A program made the translations under genes and the position numbers. 9,755 bases of DNA from SAR86 cluster bacterium (GTDB lineage: Bacteria > Pseudomonadota > Gammaproteobacteria > SAR86 > D2472), in the NCBI GenBank assembly GCA_029248485.1, contig JAQWJG010000022.1, positions 1 to 9,755 on the forward strand. Reading direction: 5' to 3'. The notes beneath the pieces were generated by a model. The model saw only the letters and a list, made by a program, of their open reading frames with translations. It was not told the origin of the DNA and ran no database searches. Below are positions 7,514 to 9,755 of this stretch, one piece after another (the stretch's first letter is position 1; every line of letters starts with the position of its first letter).

Positions 7514-7732
7514 ATGGATAATGCATTTAGAATGTTAAGCGACCTAGTTAGTAATCTGACTAGTGTTATCGTTGGTATCTTAGGACTTGGTATCGTTGGA
7601 AGCCTTGCTTTCGGTGATATGATGGGGCTAGATGTAATTGGAAACATTACTTCTTTAGTCGAGTCTTTGGCTTCTAGCGGTGTTGTAGGGCTACTTGTAT
7701 TAGCGGTTCTATATAGCTTAGTAAACAGATAA
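7514..7732 (+). CDS. Small two-helix membrane protein, 72 aa, function unknown
   Basis: I do not recognise this family. The 72-aa product has two hydrophobic segments, about residues 14-33 and 54-70, separated by an amphipathic stretch with the acidic residues D35, D40 and E50. The ends are short: MDNAF at the N-terminus and NR at the C-terminus. There is no cleavable signal peptide pattern or cysteine. Translation is well supported by a GGGGG Shine-Dalgarno (7504-7508) 5 nt before ATG 7514, and a strong terminator follows 19 nt after the stop, so it looks like a self-contained, probably well expressed monocistronic unit. The downstream 77-aa protein has the same architecture: an FG pair at the end of helix 1, then DVxxN(I/V)T, then helix 2. 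The two are probably diverged paralogues. Inferred location is the inner membrane; a pore, holin-like or scaffold role is possible but nothing here decides it. Confidence 0.8.
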   Translation: MDNAFRMLSDLVSNLTSVIVGILGLGIVGSLAFGDMMGLDVIGNITSLVESLASSGVVGLLVLAVLYSLVNR

Positions 7733-7751
7733 GCATTGCTTAATCTATGTT

Positions 7752-7784
7752 AGAAAGGGTCATTAGACCCTTTCTGACTTTTTT
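7752..7784 (+). terminator. Strong intrinsic terminator after the 72-aa gene
   Basis: AGAAAGGGTC (7752-7761) and GACCCTTTCT (7766-7775) form a perfect 10-bp stem with an ATTA tetraloop. A GAC spacer and six T (7779-7784) follow. The next gene starts only 7 nt after the T run. Confidence 0.9.
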
Positions 7785-7791
7785 ATAAAAA

Positions 7792-8025
7792 ATGAATCTT
7801 AATAACTCTCTTATAAAACTCACTGCATTTTTTAACAAGTTATTAAAATTATTATTGCCTCTGGTAGCAGTTTCTTTGTTACTAGGTATTATTTTTGGTC
7901 CTACTACTCCATTTGTTGGAGATGTTTACAAAAATGTTACTGATATTTTAAGCATGCTTGGTGAAGATGCTTTATTAGTATTAGTATCTTTAATAATAAT
8001 TTTGATATTCTTTAAGAAAGAATAG
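7792..8025 (+). CDS. Small two-helix membrane protein, 77 aa, probable paralogue of the preceding gene
   Basis: I do not recognise this family. The 77-aa product has a basic N-terminal region (K9, K16, K19), a first hydrophobic helix about 18-35 (LKLLLPLVAVSLLLGIIF), a loop with FGPTTPFVGD (35-44), an amphipathic stretch (DVYKNVTDILSMLGED, 44-59) and a second helix about 60-74 ending in KKE. It matches the upstream 72-aa protein in helix spacing, the FG pair after helix 1, DVxxN(I/V)T, and a Leu/Ile-rich second helix, so a tandem duplication followed by divergence is likely. The only ATG giving both helices is 7792; it has no Shine-Dalgarno and lies 7 nt after the upstream terminator. Expression may depend on readthrough or on an unseen promoter inside the preceding gene. 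Its own terminator follows 21 nt after the stop. Intact length and conserved architecture argue for a real gene. Confidence 0.68.
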   Translation: MNLNNSLIKLTAFFNKLLKLLLPLVAVSLLLGIIFGPTTPFVGDVYKNVTDILSMLGEDALLVLVSLIIILIFFKKE

Positions 8026-8046
8026 TAGATACAAGAGCGTCAAATC

Positions 8047-8084
8047 TCAGGTAACTTTATTATCTGATCTTTCTTTTTATTTTT
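8047..8084 (+). terminator. Probable intrinsic terminator after the 77-aa gene
   Basis: TCAGGTAA (8047-8054) and TTATCTGA (8060-8067) pair over 8 bp, including one G-U, around a 5-nt loop. A T-rich tail with two C and one A follows to 8084. It probably stops rightward transcription before it runs into the opposing tRNA gene. On the minus strand no T run follows the hairpin, so it is not clearly bidirectional. Confidence 0.6.
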
Positions 8085-8099
8085 AAAATTTATTGCTAA

Positions 8100-8176
8100 T
8101 GGTGGCTATGGGTGGAATTGAACCACCGACCCCAGCGTTATGAGTGCTGTGCTCTAACCATCTGAGCTACATAGCC
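8100..8176 (-). tRNA. tRNA-Met(CAT), elongator
   Basis: The minus strand folds as a complete 77-nt tRNA: acceptor GGCTATG with CATAGCC, D-arm GCTC/GAGC, anticodon loop CTCATAA with anticodon CAT, variable GGGTC, T-arm GGTGG/CCACC with loop TTCAATT, discriminator A and an encoded CCA. Similarity to the E. coli elongator tRNA-Met (acceptor GGCTACG, the same D-arm GTAGCTCAG, the same anticodon loop) favours elongator Met over initiator Met, and over the CAT-anticodon tRNA-Ile that is modified to read AUA, though tRNA-Ile is not formally excluded. The base of the anticodon loop has an unusual A31-C39 mismatch. It lies 34 nt downstream of ychF with its own promoter. Confidence 0.95.
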
Positions 8177-8186
8177 AAGTGGTGAA

Positions 8187-8214
8187 ATGATAAAGAACTT
8201 GATTTATAAGTCAA
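8187..8214 (-). promoter_or_regulatory. Promoter of tRNA-Met
   Basis: On the minus strand, TTGACT (8214-8209) and TATCAT (8192-8187) are separated by 16 bp; each hexamer matches the sigma-70 consensus at 5 of 6 positions. The -10 box ends 10 nt before the mature tRNA, so the start site should fall about 3-4 nt upstream of it. The -35 box includes the ychF stop codon TGA. Confidence 0.75.
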
Positions 8215-9296
8215 ACATTAAATTTAAAGTGAATTACATCACCATCCATCACCATATAATCCTTTCCTTCAAGCCGCAATTTGCCATCTTTCTTAGCTCC
8301 AGATTCCCCTTCACAATGGATAAAATCTTCATATGAAATAACTTCAGCTTTGATAAAACCTTTTTCAAAATCTGTATGAATAACGCCGGCAGCTTGAGGT
8401 GCTAAAGAGTTCTGACGCATTGTCCAGGCTCTAGATTCTTTTGGCCCAGAGGTAAAAAATGTTTCTAGATTAAGCAGCTTGTAGCCTGCAAGAATAATTT
8501 TATTCAATACAGGCTCATCCATTCCAAGTAATTCTAGATATTCTGCTTGTTCATCTTCATCCAAAGCAGCTAGCTCATGTTCAACTTGAATGACTGCGGG
8601 AATAATATTCATGTGATTATTATTGGCATAATCCTCTAAATCACCTAGATTATTTTTTGAATCATCATCAGACAGGTTTGCGACTAACACCATTGGTTTA
8701 GTTGAAAGCAGATTCATGCTTTCAATAAATTTTATCTCTTCAGCATCAAACTGATCTAGCCTTGGTAAATTTCCGTTTTCCATTAATTCTTTCAGAGATT
8801 GGATTATTTCTTTATTTTTTTTCGCATCTCCATCTCCAGATCTAATTAGTTTTTCTAACTTTTGCTCTCTTTTTTCAAGAACCTCAAGGTCTGCAAAAAT
8901 TAATTCAAGATTAATGGTTTCAACATCTTTTAATGGATTGATTGTGCCATCAACATGTACAACATTTTCATCATCAAAACACCTAACAACGTGGAGGAGG
9001 GCATTCATTTCTCTAATATTACTTAGGAAGGCATTTCCCAAACCTTCACCCTTGGAGGCACCCTTTACAAGCCCAGCAATATCAACAAAGCTCATAGTAG
9101 TTGGGATTACTTTTTCAGATTTTACAATGTTATTAATGCTATCCAGTCTCTTATCTGGAACATTGACTATTCCAAGATTGGGTTCAATTGTGCAAAATGG
9201 AAAGTTCTCTGCTGGAATTGATGATTTTGTTATTGCATTAAACAAAGTTGACTTACCCACATTAGGCAATCCTAAAATTCCACATTTAAACCCCAT
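8211..9296 (-). CDS. ychF: Ribosome-associated ATPase YchF (OLA1 family)
   Basis: YchF is an Obg-family P-loop protein that binds ribosomes, prefers ATP to GTP and is implicated in stress and redox responses. The product is 361 aa (363 in E. coli). Seen: P-loop GLPNVGKS (9-16), switch region with FPFCTIEPN (32-40), G3 DIAG (72-75) followed by LVKGASKGEGLGN, His114 in the position of E. coli H114, a helical coiled-coil-like insertion (about 130-190), and a C-terminal TGS domain (about 278-361, with AAGVIHTDFEKGFI and EGKDYMVMDGDVIHFKFNV). The G4 segment reads NLSD (207-210), whereas relatives usually have Glu at the last position (NVNE in E. coli, NLSE in human OLA1). The ATG follows the pth stop after one base, as expected for a pth-ychF operon with coupled translation; no clear Shine-Dalgarno. 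The stop codon lies within the tRNA-Met promoter. Confidence 0.97.
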   Translation of the reverse strand: MGFKCGILGLPNVGKSTLFNAITKSSIPAENFPFCTIEPNLGIVNVPDKRLDSINNIVKSEKVIPTTMSFVDIAGLVKGASKGEGLGNAFLSNIREMNALLHVVRCFDDENVVHVDGTINPLKDVETINLELIFADLEVLEKREQKLEKLIRSGDGDAKKNKEIIQSLKELMENGNLPRLDQFDAEEIKFIESMNLLSTKPMVLVANLSDDDSKNNLGDLEDYANNNHMNIIPAVIQVEHELAALDEDEQAEYLELLGMDEPVLNKIILAGYKLLNLETFFTSGPKESRAWTMRQNSLAPQAAGVIHTDFEKGFIKAEVISYEDFIHCEGESGAKKDGKLRLEGKDYMVMDGDVIHFKFNV

Positions 9297-9297
9297 T

Positions 9298-9755
9298 TTA
9301 TTCGGTATGAAGTTTTAATTGAGCATTCTCAATATCATTGTTACTCAAAAGCTCAATAATGTTATTAAATTTATAGAAGCTTTCTAGAATTGGATCTTTT
9401 TCAGCCGGCTTAAATTTACCTAAAACCCAGTTTGTTACATCTACCTTATTTCCTGGATGCCCAATTCCTACCCTCAGCCTAACAAATGATTGTCCTGAGT
9501 GAGATATGATACTTCTCAGTCCATTATGACCACCATGACCTCCACCTATTTTTAGCTTCAGATTTCCAATTGGTAGGTCTAAATCATCATGAATAATTAT
9601 TATTCTCTCGAGACTGAAATTTGTTGTTTTTACAATTTTGTTAATCGAATGACCGGATTCATTCACATACTGATCTGGATAACCCCACAGAATTTTTTCA
9701 TCAGAAGACATGGCAACAGTAGCTTGGATTTTTTTCTTAGAATGAAGCTCTAGAT
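9298..9755 (-). CDS. pth: Peptidyl-tRNA hydrolase (5' end missing)
   Basis: Pth cleaves the ester bond of peptidyl-tRNAs that drop off ribosomes, recycling tRNA; it is essential in E. coli. The reading frame remains open from the ATG at 9711 to the window edge (LELHSKKKIQATVA), so the gene continues outside and 9711 is an internal Met. The visible 151 residues are most of a roughly 190-aa protein; the missing N-terminus would carry the catalytic His (E. coli H20) and Asn10. Seen in window numbering: QYVNESG with the Asn (31) equivalent to E. coli N68, IHDDLDLP with the conserved Asp (56, E. coli D93), and GGGHGGHNGLRSI with the Asn (77) equivalent to E. coli N114, then RLRVGIGHPG. The family motif is usually FMN or YMN; here it is YVN. 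The gene is immediately upstream of ychF, a common pairing. Confidence 0.95.
   Translation of the reverse strand, partial: LELHSKKKIQATVAMSSDEKILWGYPDQYVNESGHSINKIVKTTNFSLERIIIIHDDLDLPIGNLKLKIGGGHGGHNGLRSIISHSGQSFVRLRVGIGHPGNKVDVTNWVLGKFKPAEKDPILESFYKFNNIIELLSNNDIENAQLKLHTE

Noticed and set aside
8007..8023. ATTCTTT and AAAGAAT arms at the end of the 77-aa gene as a terminator
   Set aside because: Only A/T-rich pairs with a 3-nt loop and no T run after it on either strand; the hairpin at 8047-8067 fits much better.
8914..9318. 134-codon open frame on the + strand across ychF
   Set aside because: It is antisense to the conserved G domain of ychF, has no recognisable domain and is explained as a shadow frame.

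Overview
This is an AT-rich stretch from what looks like a streamlined bacterial genome. Gene order and protein sequence point to a gammaproteobacterium. The order nusA-infB-rbfA-truB-rpsO-pnp is the classic transcription/translation operon of that class, pth-ychF is also a typical pair, and the proteins read clearly as homologues of the E. coli ones. The low GC, compact spacing, frequent AGA arginine codons and several TTG/GTG starts would fit a marine oligotroph such as the SAR86 lineage. That placement is inference, not demonstrated.

Layout: positions 1-7342 (+ strand) carry nusA (5' end missing), infB (TTG start), rbfA, truB (GTG start, overlapping rbfA), rpsO and pnp (GTG start). The 90-nt truB-rpsO gap holds an H-type pseudoknot just before the rpsO Shine-Dalgarno. 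Its geometry and G-U/G-C motif match the known S15 autoregulatory leader. The operon ends at an intrinsic terminator at 7408-7437.

Positions 7440-8085 (+ strand) form a small accessory island. It holds two tiny genes for two-helix membrane proteins (72 and 77 aa) that look like diverged tandem paralogues, each followed by its own hairpin terminator. The first has a strong ribosome-binding site and a nested inverted repeat in its leader. The second begins 7 nt after the first gene's terminator and has no visible ribosome-binding site. I do not recognise their function; this is the least explained part of the window.

Positions 8100-9755 (- strand) hold pth (5' end missing), ychF and an elongator tRNA-Met, in that order of transcription, convergent with the small-protein genes. 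A good sigma-70-type promoter for the tRNA overlaps the ychF stop codon.

Most of the window makes or quality-controls the gene-expression machinery: NusA (elongation/antitermination), IF2 (initiation), RbfA and S15 (30S assembly), TruB (tRNA U55 modification), PNPase (RNA decay), Pth (peptidyl-tRNA recycling), YchF (ribosome-associated ATPase) and tRNA-Met. No mobile element, CRISPR array or phage gene is visible.
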